DNA from: Candidatus Saccharimonadota bacterium
GTDB lineage: Bacteria > Patescibacteriota > Saccharimonadia > Saccharimonadales > Saccharimonadaceae
Assembly (NCBI GenBank): GCA_017406985.1
Contig: JAFQXL010000004.1
Coordinates: forward strand, 123,708 to 187,707
DNA length: 64,000 nt
Direction: 5' to 3'
Positions 24,073 through 32,396 of the stretch are shown piece by piece. A program made the position numbers and the translations under genes. The notes beneath the pieces were generated by a model that was not told where the DNA came from, did not search any database, and worked only from the letters and a program-made list of their open reading frames with translations. Numbering within the stretch: position 1 is the stretch's first letter; the number at the start of each line of letters is the position of its first letter.

Positions 24073-24558
24073 TTATTGAAGTTGAGCCAAAACGTGAGAG
24101 AGCTGAGTCTCAAAAGTATGTTTTCCAGAGAGAATAATCGGTTTTTCCGCTTCAGCCGGAGCTTCCATCGAGCGGATTTTTGTATCATATTCCTCTTTCG
24201 CGCGGGCGACCGATTTCGTCTTCATTTTAAGACGAGCTTTAATCGTGTTTATGTCGGTCTGTATCCAGACGAGCGTCGGGTTATAATTACAAAGCTTCAA
24301 GAGCTTTCTAATTCCGTCGCGCTCCGCCTCGGTATCGAGACCGCCTTCAATCACGATATTCTGTCCGGTTTTCGAGATTGCCTCGAGAACAACGTGAATT
24401 TGTTTTTCTGTAAAATCTGCTTCTTCACGGAGCTGTTTAATATTGTAATACGGAGCTTTAAAACGACGAGAAAACTTTTCGCAGAAAGTAGTCTTACCGC
24501 TACAAGGCGCACCGAATACTAAAATAGCTCGTGGTTTTGTCTTCTTATTACCTTCCAT
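24073..24558 (-). CDS. P-loop kinase of the AAA_33/zeta-toxin-like type
   Basis: 161 residues. Walker A GAPCSGKT near 16-23, a central strand NIVIEGG, and a lid-like stretch RLKMKTKSVARAKEEYDTKI. The layout suits a small nucleoside- or metabolite-kinase; the substrate is unknown. The -10 is 9 bases before the ATG. Confidence 0.75.
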   Translation of the reverse strand: MEGNKKTKPRAILVFGAPCSGKTTFCEKFSRRFKAPYYNIKQLREEADFTEKQIHVVLEAISKTGQNIVIEGGLDTEAERDGIRKLLKLCNYNPTLVWIQTDINTIKARLKMKTKSVARAKEEYDTKIRSMEAPAEAEKPIILSGKHTFETQLSHVLAQLQ

Positions 24559-24590
24559 AATACCTCAATTATATCATAGATATTCGGTTT

Positions 24591-25427
24591 TTATGAAGTT
24601 TTTTCAATTTTTTCTGAATTTTTAAGATTTTTTTCGATAATTACGGACGAATTACTAATTAAAACTTGGCTTGGATAATAGAAAAACCAAGCGAAAAAGT
24701 TAACGAAACGGGCGAGCTCAAGCGGGAGACTTCCAGTTACGGAGAGATAAGACAAAGCGACATTAAAATCACAACAAGCAAACAAGAAGAAGCCGAAAAA
24801 GGCGCAAGTCGAGGCGACAAGCTCGCGGTCGTTATGTTTTTCGGGATTTTTAGTTACGCGTTTCCACCACCGATAAGTTAAGACGACATTTAAGCTAAGC
24901 GAAAAAAGATAAATCGTCGCGAGGACATACATTTTTTCGAGATGCGCAAGACTGCCTAGAACTAGGAGCAAAAACAAAAACGCTGACCAAGCGATAAAAT
25001 AAGTCGGCTTAATTTTTGCGAAACGAGCGAGATGAAAATATTGCGCAAGACAAAAAGCGAAAACGCCGAGCGGGCTAACATTATCTAACATTAAGAGCGT
25101 ATCGGCGAGAAGCGTAAAGCCGAGAGCAATCTGAAGAACATGGTCGCGAGGAAACTTTTTCCGAGCATAAAGAAAAGTTAAAATTATCCCGAGATATTTT
25201 AAAATCGTTACGCCAATAAAAGTTCCATTGCTAACAACCCGAAGATGAGCGTCGAAGCCGAGAAAATTAAAGTCCCAAAAAATATTTTGTCCTTTATAGA
25301 GACTTTGAAAAAGAAAATCTAGAACGACAAAGCTAAAGAAAATTGTCCCCCAAGTCGTAAGCCAAGTCCGGTCAATCGTCGTTCCATAATCTAAAACTTT
25401 TTCGACGTAAAGTTTCTTTTTCTTCAT
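24591..25427 (-). CDS. Polytopic membrane protein, possibly YhhN-like
   Basis: 278 residues with about eight hydrophobic helices. GFTLLADTLLML and FCLAQYFHLARF recall the YhhN (lysoplasmalogenase-like) family, which has an acidic residue in helix 3 and a His further on; the match is by eye and moderate. The -10 TACAAT lies 6 bases before the ATG, predicting a leaderless mRNA. Transcribed after the ygjV-like gene but with its own promoter. Confidence 0.55.
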   Translation of the reverse strand: MKKKKLYVEKVLDYGTTIDRTWLTTWGTIFFSFVVLDFLFQSLYKGQNIFWDFNFLGFDAHLRVVSNGTFIGVTILKYLGIILTFLYARKKFPRDHVLQIALGFTLLADTLLMLDNVSPLGVFAFCLAQYFHLARFAKIKPTYFIAWSAFLFLLLVLGSLAHLEKMYVLATIYLFSLSLNVVLTYRWWKRVTKNPEKHNDRELVASTCAFFGFFLFACCDFNVALSYLSVTGSLPLELARFVNFFAWFFYYPSQVLISNSSVIIEKNLKNSEKIEKTS

Positions 25428-25439
25428 AATTTTATTGTA

Positions 25440-26012
25440 TCATTTTTTATGGCGTTTGTGAGGTTTCCGACGACCTCTTCTACGGTCTTTTAGTAAACCG
25501 ATAATACAAGCAACAATCGAAAGGACGTCGGTAATAATTCCTGGAACCGAAAAATTTGTAATATCATAAGCTAGCCACATCGAAGAGGCGGTTCCGGAAG
25601 AAAGTTTAACTAAGAACCTGTTACCGAACCATTCAAAAGTAAAATAAAGCAGTCCAGCGAACGGCGGAAGGATGTTGAGCGGTTCGTTAAAATTTATGAT
25701 AATTAAACAAAAATAAATTGCGAAGATGCCGATAAAAACGAGAGAGTTATTATAAAGTGCGCGGTGACGATATTTTTTATGATGTTTTTCGCGTAAAAGA
25801 ATATAGTAGTCGCGCAAAAGCGCCACGACAAGAGCATAACACCCCGACAAAGCGCCGATTAAAAAATAATGTAAGATATAAAAAATATTCGAGATAAGCA
25901 TCGTTTTCGCGATGGAAATTTTATCTTTTTTAAAATAAGTAGAAATTAAAAAAGCCAGAGCAATAGCGCCGGCAATTTGGCCTAAAATCAGTTCAATCCC
26001 CACTCCTTGCAT
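25440..26012 (-). CDS. YgjV-family inner membrane protein
   Basis: 190 residues with about five or six hydrophobic helices and a very basic C-terminus (RRRGRRKPHKRHKK). TMLISNIFYILHYFLIGALSGCYALVVALLRDYYIL matches the YgjV (imp-like) pattern in which a QxxG/H-Y-L-L-G-A motif spans two helices. Function unknown. The start is uncertain; the gene follows tRNA-Trp closely and may share its transcript. Confidence 0.65.
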   Translation of the reverse strand: MQGVGIELILGQIAGAIALAFLISTYFKKDKISIAKTMLISNIFYILHYFLIGALSGCYALVVALLRDYYILLREKHHKKYRHRALYNNSLVFIGIFAIYFCLIIINFNEPLNILPPFAGLLYFTFEWFGNRFLVKLSSGTASSMWLAYDITNFSVPGIITDVLSIVACIIGLLKDRRRGRRKPHKRHKK

Positions 26013-26049
26013 TCTTACCTCTTTTAAGTCTAGTCTAAATAAGTCATTA

Positions 26050-26125
26050 TGGCAGGGGAAGCAGGACTTGAACCCACGACACCTGGTTTTGGAGACCAGT
26101 GCTCTACCAACTGAGCTATTCCCCT
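26050..26125 (-). tRNA. tRNA-Trp (anticodon CCA)
   Basis: Acceptor AGGGGAA/TTCCCCT, D-arm GCTC-AGTTGGTA-GAGC, anticodon loop CTCCAAA with CCA at 26090-26092, T-arm GGTTCAAGTCC, encoded CCA at 26050-26052. Confidence 0.97.
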
Positions 26126-26203
26126 ATTAAGAGTATTATAACATAAAAAATCTCTTAAAAAAAGATTGAAAAATTTAGCATAAACGTGATACAATAATAC
26201 TTG

Positions 26204-27433
26204 ATGAAGATTTTAATGCTGGGATGGGAGCTACCCCCGCATAATAGTGGAGGACTCGGGGTAGCGTGTTTAAACCTTTCCAGGGCCCTTGCCTCAGAGG
26301 GCGCGGATATTGATTTTGTCGTTCCCTACACAGCAGACCATTCCGACATCGACTTTATGAAAGTTGTTTCGGCGTTAAAATTAGATCCGCTCTTTCGCTA
26401 TGGAATGGGGGCTTATGACTCGCAGAAAATCGAGGAAGTTATTATTCCAGACGCTTCGGAACAGAAACTAATTTCGATTCGTGATGTCCAAGCGAAATAT
26501 TGTGATTTTATTAATGAGTATTTGATGGAGTTTAAGCCGGACGTTGTCCACGCGCATGATTGGCTAACGTTCGAAGCGGGAATACTTGCGAAGAAAAATT
26601 ATGGACTCCCGCTCGTCGCGCACGTCCACGCGACTGAATTCGACCGTTCGGGAATGAACGGCGGAAATCCAGTTGTTCACGCGATTGAATATGAAGGCTT
26701 AGTGATGGCTGATAAGATTATCGCGGTTTCGAAAGCGACCAAGAAAATTATCCACGATAGATATGGAATTCCTTGGGATAAAATCGATGTTGCCTATAAC
26801 TCGCTCGACGAAGATTTTGTTACTTCGGATTATTCGTTTAAAGCGGACCATTATAAATATATCGAGGCAATGAAGCGACTTGGATATACGGTCGTCTCGA
26901 CGGTCGGGCGATTTACGATTCAAAAGGGGCTTTCGCACATGATGCACGCGGCGGCGCGCGCGATTTCGAAAGAGCCGAAACTCCTATTTGTTTTCGCGGG
27001 AGACGGCGAAGAACGCGAACAACTAATGCAACTCGCGGCGGATTTACACATTTCGAATAATGTTATCTTTACGGGATTTGTCCGCGGACAGAGACTTCGA
27101 GATATTTATGAGATTTCCGATATTTTTGTAATGTCTTCTGTTTCGGAGCCGTTCGGCTTAACCGCGCTTGAAGCGGCGCACCACGGAAACGTTTTAATCT
27201 TAACGAAACAGTCCGGCGTTGCGGAAGTTTTAAAGAGCGTAATGGAATATGATTTCTGGGACGAAGAGAAACTCGCGGACGAAATTGTCGCGGTGTCGAA
27301 ATCCGGAGCTTTAAAATCGACGCTTCAAGACGGAATTTCGCGCGAATATTTAAAAATTTCGTGGGACGATATTGCGAAAAAATGTATTCAGGTCTATAAT
27401 GAAGTAAGTAAACATAAGAGGAATAACTTTTAA
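26204..27433 (+). CDS. GT4-type glycosyltransferase (glycogen/starch synthase-like)
   Basis: 409 residues, GT-B fold. N-terminal MKILMLGWELPPHNSGGLGVACLNLSRAL binds sugar nucleotide or glucan, HAHDWLT and HVHATEFDR lie in the first domain; the second has VGRFTIQKGL, FAGDGEE and the donor-binding E-x7-E in SEPFGLTALEAA. I start at the ATG at 26204, not the TTG three bases earlier. The -10 TACAAT is 8 bases before the ATG, so the mRNA is leaderless or nearly so. It overlaps the GH57 gene by one base (TAATG), so the pair probably acts together on an alpha-glucan. Confidence 0.88.
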   Translation: MKILMLGWELPPHNSGGLGVACLNLSRALASEGADIDFVVPYTADHSDIDFMKVVSALKLDPLFRYGMGAYDSQKIEEVIIPDASEQKLISIRDVQAKYCDFINEYLMEFKPDVVHAHDWLTFEAGILAKKNYGLPLVAHVHATEFDRSGMNGGNPVVHAIEYEGLVMADKIIAVSKATKKIIHDRYGIPWDKIDVAYNSLDEDFVTSDYSFKADHYKYIEAMKRLGYTVVSTVGRFTIQKGLSHMMHAAARAISKEPKLLFVFAGDGEEREQLMQLAADLHISNNVIFTGFVRGQRLRDIYEISDIFVMSSVSEPFGLTALEAAHHGNVLILTKQSGVAEVLKSVMEYDFWDEEKLADEIVAVSKSGALKSTLQDGISREYLKISWDDIAKKCIQVYNEVSKHKRNNF

Positions 27434-28665
27434 TGCGAGCGATTTGCCTTTATCTACATGTCCATCAGCCATATCGCGTTAGGGCTTATTCGATTTTTAA
27501 CGTTGCGAGAGACCATAATTACTGGAATACAGATTTTTACTCGAAACAAAGTAACGAGCGAATCTTTAAGAAAGTCGCCGAAAAATCTTATCACCCGATG
27601 TTTGATTTAATCGAGGGGAATATTAAGAGATTTCCGGATTTTAAAGTTTCGATGTCGATTACGGGAACTTGGCTTGAACAGGCAGAAGAATGGGATCCGT
27701 CTTTAATCGAACAAGTTAGAAGAATGGTCGCGACCGGACAAGTCGAGATTATCGGCGAGACTTATTATCATTCCTTAGCGTTTTTCCATAACCGCGAAGA
27801 ATTTGAGTCACAAGTCGCAAGACATCAGTCTAGGATTCAAGAGCTATTTGGATTTAAGACGAGAGTTTTCCGCGATACGGAGTTCGCTTATAACGACGAA
27901 CTAGGAGCTTGGCTCGACAATGAAGGCTTTAATAAATTCGGCTTCCGCGGGATGTTGACTGAAGGCTGGGATAAGGTTCTCGGCTGGAGATCGCCAAATC
28001 ACGTTTATCGTGCGCCTGGAGCGGTTAACACTAGACTGCTTCTTAAAAATTATCGGCTATCGGACGATATTGCGTTTAGGTTTTCTGATCGAGGCTGGAA
28101 AGAATGGCCGCTAACTGTCGATAAATATCAGAATTGGCTCGATATGGATTGCCTTCGAGGTAACTTAATTAACTTATTTATGGACTTTGAGACTTTTGGC
28201 GAAAACCAGTGGGCAGACACCGGAATCTTTGAGTTTATGAACTGTTTAATCGAGCGCTGGCTTTCGGTTTATGAAAATAAATTCGTTACCTGTTCTGAAG
28301 CGTTAGAACTAGAAGAGCCGGCGGACGAAGTTTCGATGCCTCAGACCGTAACTTGGGCAGATACGGAGCGCGATTTATCGGCTTGGGCGGGAAACTCGAT
28401 GCAAGAAGAGGCGGAGAATATTTTATACGGGATGCGCTCGGAGATTTTAGAGACTGGAGACCAGAGGTTAATTGAAGATTGGCGCCGACTTACAACTTCG
28501 GATCATCCGTATTATATGTGCACGAAATATTGGAATGATGGCGATGTTCACGCGTATTTCTCGCCTTATGATTCGCCGTATGATGCGTTTATGTATTTTA
28601 TGAATGCGATTCGAGATTTACAATATCGCTTGCTTAATGATAAGAAGAAACGTAATTTAAGTTAA
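27433..28665 (+). CDS. GH57 family alpha-amylase/glucan-acting glycoside hydrolase
   Basis: 410 residues with all five GH57 motifs: HVHQPYR (9-15), GQVEIIGE (102-109), RDTEFAY with nucleophile Glu150, FMDFETFGEN with acid Asp251, and TWADTERDLSAW near 305. It cleaves or rearranges alpha-1,4-glucan. No signal peptide, so it acts on an internal store such as glycogen. Translationally coupled to the upstream GT4 gene. The stop codon lies in the arm of a long hairpin. Confidence 0.92.
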   Translation: MRAICLYLHVHQPYRVRAYSIFNVARDHNYWNTDFYSKQSNERIFKKVAEKSYHPMFDLIEGNIKRFPDFKVSMSITGTWLEQAEEWDPSLIEQVRRMVATGQVEIIGETYYHSLAFFHNREEFESQVARHQSRIQELFGFKTRVFRDTEFAYNDELGAWLDNEGFNKFGFRGMLTEGWDKVLGWRSPNHVYRAPGAVNTRLLLKNYRLSDDIAFRFSDRGWKEWPLTVDKYQNWLDMDCLRGNLINLFMDFETFGENQWADTGIFEFMNCLIERWLSVYENKFVTCSEALELEEPADEVSMPQTVTWADTERDLSAWAGNSMQEEAENILYGMRSEILETGDQRLIEDWRRLTTSDHPYYMCTKYWNDGDVHAYFSPYDSPYDAFMYFMNAIRDLQYRLLNDKKKRNLS

Positions 28666-28787
28666 AAGTAAATCCACCTAATTTTCTCGGACTACGGAGT
28701 TCTCCGGCCCGTCTTCACGGGCGGAGCCTCCTCTGCCTCGCTAGCTGAGCTCCGGCAGGTCCTCGAAAACTAGGTAGATTTACTTTT
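28664..28787 (+). terminator. Very long branched hairpin after the GH57 gene
   Basis: Two 28-base arms (28664-28691 and 28760-28787) pair with four mismatches and enclose GC-rich inner hairpins such as GCCCGTCTTCACGGGC. It ends in a T-run that also overlaps the -35 of the next gene. Confidence 0.7.
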
Positions 28788-28877
28788 TATCGAAAATATG
28801 ATATAATTATAAGATAGGCTAGTTACTAGCTAGAGCCTATTCGCACACTTAATTGTTTCTTATAGGAGGTGGGTTCT
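28779..28877 (+). promoter_or_regulatory. Promoter and leader of the gene at 28878
   Basis: -35 TTTACT (28779-28784), 17 bases, -10 TATAAT (28802-28807). Hairpin ATAGGCT/AGCCTAT (28814-28820 with 28834-28840), immediately TCGCACA (28841-28847), then AGGAGGTGG before the ATG. Confidence 0.82.
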
Positions 28878-29426
28878 ATGAAGAACGCAGAAAACTTGAA
28901 CTATCAAACTCTGATTTTGGGGATTTTTGAGAAGATTCGCGAGCGGGCGAGACAAAGGATTCCAGAGAAAGACGGCGGAGAAATCCAGATTATGGTTTTG
29001 CCGTTTACGAAGGAAGCCGACAACTTCTTCGGGGGGCTCGGGAAGTTCGACCGAAAACAGCATCTCGGCCCGAGCGGTTGTATCGCTCTGCCGGATGATC
29101 CGGTAACATACTTCTTCGAGCTTCCGATTCGAGTTGATGTCGTCAATAACTCGAAGATAATCAGCTTTGCGAGCAGAAATTCCTACACGCTTCACGTCGC
29201 CATAAAAAAGCGAGTCGAGATTCAAAATCAAGCCGAGGGTAAGGTTTTTACCCATGAGGACTGGGTTAAGATTAGTATTACCGTTTCTGGAGGGCGCTCG
29301 AAGCATGAGTGTTTAGAGTGTATCGGAGATATCGACAAAACAATCGACAAGTTCTTTTCCGAGTTTAGTCGCGTAAATGGATATGCAGAAAATGGCCTGT
29401 CGGTCGTAATAATTTCGGGGAGATAG
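28878..29426 (+). CDS. Uncharacterised cytoplasmic protein
   Basis: 182 residues starting MKNAENLNYQT; the ATG at 28878 follows AGGAGGTGGGTTCT. No signal peptide, helix or known family. A helix (about 8-28) leads into strand-rich segments (IQIMVLPFTKEADNF, VTYFFELPIRVDVV, NSYTLHVAIKKRVEI, WVKISITVSGG), suggesting a single alpha+beta domain. Two close Cys (HECLEC) could bind metal or be coincidental. Hairpin-TCGCACA leader; terminated by a strong hairpin. Confidence 0.7.
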   Translation: MKNAENLNYQTLILGIFEKIRERARQRIPEKDGGEIQIMVLPFTKEADNFFGGLGKFDRKQHLGPSGCIALPDDPVTYFFELPIRVDVVNNSKIISFASRNSYTLHVAIKKRVEIQNQAEGKVFTHEDWVKISITVSGGRSKHECLECIGDIDKTIDKFFSEFSRVNGYAENGLSVVIISGR

Positions 29427-29432
29427 TTTAAG

Positions 29433-29466
29433 GGGTCCGAGATTTTCTCGGGCCCATTTTATTTTT
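29433..29466 (+). terminator. Terminator of the gene at 28878
   Basis: Stem GGGTCCGAG/CTCGGGCCC (29433-29441 with 29447-29455), then a T-rich run that enters the end of the convergent murL gene. Confidence 0.85.
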
Positions 29467-31066
29467 TAGCTTTTTCAAAGAAATTCTTAAAGTATTCCTG
29501 CGACTCATATTCTTTTGTATAGTCAAATTGGCTCGGCGGAACCATAAACGGAAGGTCCGAATAGAGCGGTTGCCACCAGCCTTCTGGCAGTTTCAAAGGA
29601 AGCGGTTTACCGTTTTTATCATATTCTTGTTTTACGACCGGCATCTGTGGCTGGTCGCTCGTAATTTTTCGAACTTGAGCGTCCGCCGAATGATAAAACT
29701 TATTCATGCCGAGGCGAGCGGAAGCCTGAACGAGGTTCGCATTCAAGGTTTCTTTCTGATAATTACGACTTACGCCAGAATTCGGCTCGATATAAATCGG
29801 CGGAACTTTTAAGCGATGTTGATAAGCGAAGCGAAGTTCGTCGAACGAGCCGACACATTCAAACGGCTTCGGAACATTATCGATTCCGAGCAACCCCTTA
29901 AAAGTTTCGGTTAGAGTCGGCTTCGCGAAAAGATCGGTGTCGGAGAAAAGACTCTGGAGAACGTGCGGCGCGAGGAATGGGCAGAAAAGTAGATAAGTAT
30001 TCGCACATTTAGCGCAGTTCCCGCACCAGGTTAAGCGACCGTTATTTATACCCTGTTTATAGTTCGCTTGATTACAAGAGCTAAACTGATAACCATATTT
30101 CTGCCAACATTTATGAATAAAGAGCTCAGAAATTCTTAATTCGGAATATTTACGGATTGGCGAGCCGATTTTAATATCTTCCGAGATATAACGCTTTACA
30201 TATTCCGCGAGTAAAACTTCCGCTTCCCAAGTTTTCGACCATTGATGATTAACAGGAAGGTCGCCGATATAACTATGCGGCTCGGCGCCCTCTTGGCCGA
30301 TACTCGTCACTACGACATTTTGATTATTTAAAATCGCTTGGATGAGAGCGAGAGCTTCGTTAATATAAGTAACAGGAACATGGCCGTTTAGACCGCCGGA
30401 TTGTTGAAGATGAAACTGGTCAACTTGGCGGATTACGACCGAAGCATTTTTAGCGTTAAGCTGAGGGAAGATACGGTCGATTACGACCGGATGAGCGCCG
30501 TTTGCGTCGCTTGAAACATACCAAGGAACGAAATCAACTCCTACCTCGCGCAGAAGCGTTGCGACGAGAAGACTATCTTTTCCGCCGGATTGGAGACTAA
30601 TAATTCCGTCGCCGCGATAAGAAATAGCACGTTCCGGATTTTCGGTCATAGACGGAGTAAAATGAGCGAGATGGCTACGAGTTAAGCCGTTTTCAAAGGC
30701 GTATTGAGACAAACCTTCTTGGAAAACTTTGTTGAAGAAGCCGGCCTGGAAAGCGTCGATTTTTTGAGTAAGGTGGACATTAGGGGTAGGGTGTGCTTTA
30801 TAATAACTAGTTCCGATTAAGACGAACGCAAGGAAAAGTGCGCGGTCGAGCAATTTATCGAGAGTCGGATCGTCGAGAGCATTAAAATGTTTTCCCTGTT
30901 TCGCTTCGGGATGTTCCGCAAAGACAATTTTTTCGGTAAAGATTATATTATCAATTCCCTGATAAGAAAAAGTCGCGACACGGGTTTTCTTATCAAAATA
31001 ATAACTTAGAAACTTAAAGACGGAGTTAGTCGGGTTAACATAAGCGTTAGTTGGTTGATTTTGCAT
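29459..31066 (-). CDS. murL: MurL, UDP-MurNAc-L-Ala-L-Glu epimerase
   Basis: 535 residues. MurL epimerises the terminal L-Glu of UDP-MurNAc-L-Ala-L-Glu to D-Glu, an alternative to glutamate racemase plus ordinary MurD. Family features seen: N-terminal FKFLSYYFDKKTRVATFSY and a GTSYYK segment (85-90), PP-loop SGGKDS (160-165), NGHVPVTYINEALAL, VNHQWSKTWEAE, the Cys cluster Cys331 and W-CGNCAKC (Cys348/351/354), and KPFECVG. A C-terminal extension of about 100 residues follows. Ten bases after murD, in the same operon, which is the arrangement that defines the MurD2-MurL pathway. Confidence 0.9.
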   Translation of the reverse strand: MQNQPTNAYVNPTNSVFKFLSYYFDKKTRVATFSYQGIDNIIFTEKIVFAEHPEAKQGKHFNALDDPTLDKLLDRALFLAFVLIGTSYYKAHPTPNVHLTQKIDAFQAGFFNKVFQEGLSQYAFENGLTRSHLAHFTPSMTENPERAISYRGDGIISLQSGGKDSLLVATLLREVGVDFVPWYVSSDANGAHPVVIDRIFPQLNAKNASVVIRQVDQFHLQQSGGLNGHVPVTYINEALALIQAILNNQNVVVTSIGQEGAEPHSYIGDLPVNHQWSKTWEAEVLLAEYVKRYISEDIKIGSPIRKYSELRISELFIHKCWQKYGYQFSSCNQANYKQGINNGRLTWCGNCAKCANTYLLFCPFLAPHVLQSLFSDTDLFAKPTLTETFKGLLGIDNVPKPFECVGSFDELRFAYQHRLKVPPIYIEPNSGVSRNYQKETLNANLVQASARLGMNKFYHSADAQVRKITSDQPQMPVVKQEYDKNGKPLPLKLPEGWWQPLYSDLPFMVPPSQFDYTKEYESQEYFKNFFEKAKK

Positions 31067-31075
31067 ATTTTTTCC

Positions 31076-32377
31076 TTACATTTTATTAACTATGGCTTGA
31101 AACTTTTTCCCGCGATCTTCAAAGTTTTCGAACATATCAAAGCTAGCGGCGCCTGGGCTCATTAAGACGACCGGACTAAGCGGATTAGTTACAGGGAGAC
31201 AGAGGTCGTAGTTAGAGCCAGTATCGTCGGCGATTTTTTCAGCAAGCGCCCGCGCCTCATTTACGGCGTCTTCGAGCGTCTCGACGATTTCGAACTTTTC
31301 TGGATCTTCATTTTCAGATAATCTCTTCGCGGTTTCGCCAATTAAAATCACTTTTTTAAGATTTTTCGTATCGAAAATTCGACGTTTCATTTCGGTTAAG
31401 TCGAGACCACGGTCTTTTCCACCGGCGATTAAAATTATCGGATCTTTTTCAAAAGTTTTTAGCGCGACGTCGAGCGCCGGAAAAGCAGAAGAATAATTAT
31501 CATCGAAATAGCGAACGCCGTTTAGCTCGCGGACAAACTGGATTCGGTGCGGAAGACCTTGAAAATTTTTAACGGCGGTTTTAACGTTTTCAAAAATCTT
31601 CGCGTCATTTAAGAATTCATTTAAGTCTTTCTTAAAGAAGCTAGCAACCGCAAGAAGCGCCGCCTCGAGATTCTCTCGATTATGTTCGCCCGGAACATTA
31701 AGCGAGTCTAAAATTTCTATAACTTTTTCGGTTTTTGCGACTGGATAAGTTAATTTTGTTCCCTCGGACATTTTTCCGATTTTTTCAGAAGTCTCGTTAT
31801 TGTTGTAAAAAACACAACAATTATCAGGGGTTTGATACCTCGCGATATTCGCTTTAGCGTTATGATAATCTTCCAAATTAAAATGACGATCTAAATGATC
31901 CTGTTCAACTCTTAAAACAACCGCAACTTCAGGAGATTTTTCAAGATCCCAAAGCTGAAAACTACTCATTTCAAAAACAATAATATCGTCTTCTGTCGCC
32001 TGATCTAAAACTTTTATCGACGGATTTCCGATATTTCCGACAAGATAAACATTTCTAGAAGTCCACTCGGAGTTTTTAATAATTTCTTCTAAAATCGCTT
32101 TAATAAGAGAGCAAGTCGTTCCTTTTCCTTTTGTTCCGGTAACGCCGATAACTTTAGATTTTTTATGATCAAAAAAGTATTTCGTCATCGAACTCCATGA
32201 GCTGTCGAGCGGACGAACCGAAGGACTACGAAAAACTAGGTCGAAATCTTCGAGCTGAAAAGTTTTTAAATCTTCGTCGGAAAAGTTATCAAAAACTCGG
32301 ACAGAGTTCTCGTCGCTCAAGAAATATTCTTTCAAAGCTTTCCCCTCGACGCCGCTACCTAAAATCGCGATATTCAT
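31076..32377 (-). CDS. murD: MurD-type UDP-MurNAc-L-Ala:glutamate ligase (probably MurD2)
   Basis: 433 residues of the Mur ligase family: N-terminal Rossmann domain (AILGSGVEGKA), ATP loop GVTGTKGKGTT (78-88), EMSSFQLWDL and RVEQDHLDRHF, HNRENLEAA, and a C-terminal domain with RIQFV and GGKDRGLDL. Because it is paired with murL, it probably adds L-Glu rather than D-Glu, like MurD2; sequence alone cannot prove this. The -10 lies 6 bases before ATG, in the short gap after infB, so it has its own leaderless transcript in addition to any read-through. Confidence 0.9.
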   Translation of the reverse strand: MNIAILGSGVEGKALKEYFLSDENSVRVFDNFSDEDLKTFQLEDFDLVFRSPSVRPLDSSWSSMTKYFFDHKKSKVIGVTGTKGKGTTCSLIKAILEEIIKNSEWTSRNVYLVGNIGNPSIKVLDQATEDDIIVFEMSSFQLWDLEKSPEVAVVLRVEQDHLDRHFNLEDYHNAKANIARYQTPDNCCVFYNNNETSEKIGKMSEGTKLTYPVAKTEKVIEILDSLNVPGEHNRENLEAALLAVASFFKKDLNEFLNDAKIFENVKTAVKNFQGLPHRIQFVRELNGVRYFDDNYSSAFPALDVALKTFEKDPIILIAGGKDRGLDLTEMKRRIFDTKNLKKVILIGETAKRLSENEDPEKFEIVETLEDAVNEARALAEKIADDTGSNYDLCLPVTNPLSPVVLMSPGAASFDMFENFEDRGKKFQAIVNKM

Positions 32378-32396
32378 AAGGCTATTATACTACAAA

